Assembly (NCBI GenBank): GCA_023701165.1
Contig: JAMPXL010000044.1
Span: 1-7,143 of the forward strand
Length of the DNA: 7,143 bases
Source: Geothrix sp.
GTDB lineage: Bacteria > Acidobacteriota > Holophagae > Holophagales > Holophagaceae
Direction: 5' to 3'
Of the stretch, positions 6,462-7,143 are shown piece after piece. Under the pieces are notes generated by a model. That model was not told where the DNA came from and searched no databases. It saw only the letters and a program-made list of their open reading frames with translations. Made by a program: the position numbers and the translations under genes. Position 1 is the first letter of the stretch. Every line of letters begins with the position of its first letter.

Positions 6462-7143
6462 CTAACTCAGGATCCCGGCGATGCAGGCACTGAGGAAGTT
6501 GGCGAGGGTGCCCGCCAGCATGGCCCTCAGGCCCAATCGGGCCAGGTCACCCCGGCGCTCGGGCACCAGGGCGCCGATACCCCCCACCTGGATGGCGATG
6601 CTGCTGAAGTTGGCGAAGCCGCAGAGGGCGAAGGTGGACACCAGCCGGGCCTTGGTGGACAGGTTCGTCATGGCGCCCAGGTCCAGGAAGGCCACGAACT
6701 CGTTCACCACCATGCGCTTGCCCAGCAGGGAACCCACCTGGCCCGCCTCGATCCAGGGCACACCCATGAGGTAGGCGAAGGGCTTGAACACGGCGCCCAG
6801 CACCATCTCCAGGCTGAAGCCAGGATGGACGGCCTTCATGAGGCCATTGAGCAGGTAGATGAGCGCGATGAACGCGATGAGCATCACGGCCACATTGAAG
6901 GCCAGCTGGCCGCCCTCGAAGGCGCCGCGGGCCGCGGCGTCCAGGACGTTGGCATCGTGGTTGGGGATGTCCACCTTGATGTCCCCAGCGGTCTCGGGGG
7001 TTTCCGTCTCGGGCTCCAGCATCTTCGCCATCATCACGGCGCCGGGCGCCGTCATGATCACGGCCGTGAGCAGGTGCACGATGTCCACGTGGGCCACCTG
7101 GACGTAGGCCACCATGATGCTGCCGGATACGTGGGCCATGCCC
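6462..7143 (-). CDS. CNT-family nucleoside transporter (NupC-like), C-terminal part
   Basis: The last 226 or so codons of a concentrative nucleoside transporter; the N terminus lies beyond the window end. These inner-membrane proteins take up nucleosides with a proton or sodium ion. Seen here: the end of the gate region (GSIMVAYV), a membrane helix with APGAVMMAKML, a charged insert rich in Glu and Thr (42-52 of the fragment), a helix around 80-101, then the conserved NEFVAF motif at 146-151 and ALCGFANFSSIAI at 171-183, which in characterised members contain the Glu and Asn/Ser that hold the ribose. It ends with VGGIGALVPERR and a final helix. The reading frame stays open through 7143 (preceding codon GGC), so the ATG at 7139 is internal. 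Substrate and coupling ion cannot be told from this part. It stops 78 bases before the small exported protein gene. Confidence 0.93.
   Translation of the reverse strand, partial: GMAHVSGSIMVAYVQVAHVDIVHLLTAVIMTAPGAVMMAKMLEPETETPETAGDIKVDIPNHDANVLDAAARGAFEGGQLAFNVAVMLIAFIALIYLLNGLMKAVHPGFSLEMVLGAVFKPFAYLMGVPWIEAGQVGSLLGKRMVVNEFVAFLDLGAMTNLSTKARLVSTFALCGFANFSSIAIQVGGIGALVPERRGDLARLGLRAMLAGTLANFLSACIAGILS

Noticed and set aside
7137..7139. ATG as the start of the nucleoside transporter
   Set aside because: The frame is open to the window end and the peptide starts in the middle of a conserved CNT region, so this methionine is internal.

Overview
The window is a strongly GC-rich bacterial chromosome segment packed with ordinary genes. 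Coding density, short intergenic gaps, GGAGG-type ribosome binding sites and G/C-rich codon choice all fit. Overall protein character would fit Acidobacteriota (Holophagae/Geothrix-like) or another high-GC Gram-negative, but that placement is an impression only; nothing here fixes the taxon. I see no phage, transposase, CRISPR, rRNA or tRNA.

Layout. 1-150: non-coding, mostly filled by a long nested inverted repeat (51-146) just past the copA stop. 151-2983 (minus): a compact three-gene copper-efflux operon, transcribed as merR-type regulator, then copZ-like chaperone, then copA, with gaps of 15 and 19 bases. It is driven by a clear MerR-family promoter at 3011-3041, with a 19-base spacer and an operator dyad. 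3060-4943 (minus): mnmG, the tRNA wobble-uridine modification enzyme, with a TTG start. 5022-5861 (plus): pssA, phosphatidylserine synthase, divergent from mnmG across a 78-base gap that holds a GC hairpin and a well-placed Shine-Dalgarno next to an ATG-TGA start-stop pair. 5883-6383 (minus): a small exported protein resembling half of a periplasmic-binding-protein fold. 6462-7143 (minus): the C-terminal part of a CNT-family (NupC-like) nucleoside transporter, cut by the window end.

How they work together. The three cop genes form one functional unit: the regulator senses a monovalent soft metal (probably Cu+), CopZ carries it, and CopA pumps it out of the cytoplasm. mnmG, pssA, the small exported protein and nupC appear unrelated to this and to each other. 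I found no convincing undescribed system. The most interesting points are the regulator's unusual metal-site cysteines, the start-stop codon pair in the pssA leader, the structured repeat after copA, and the altered P-domain segment in CopA.
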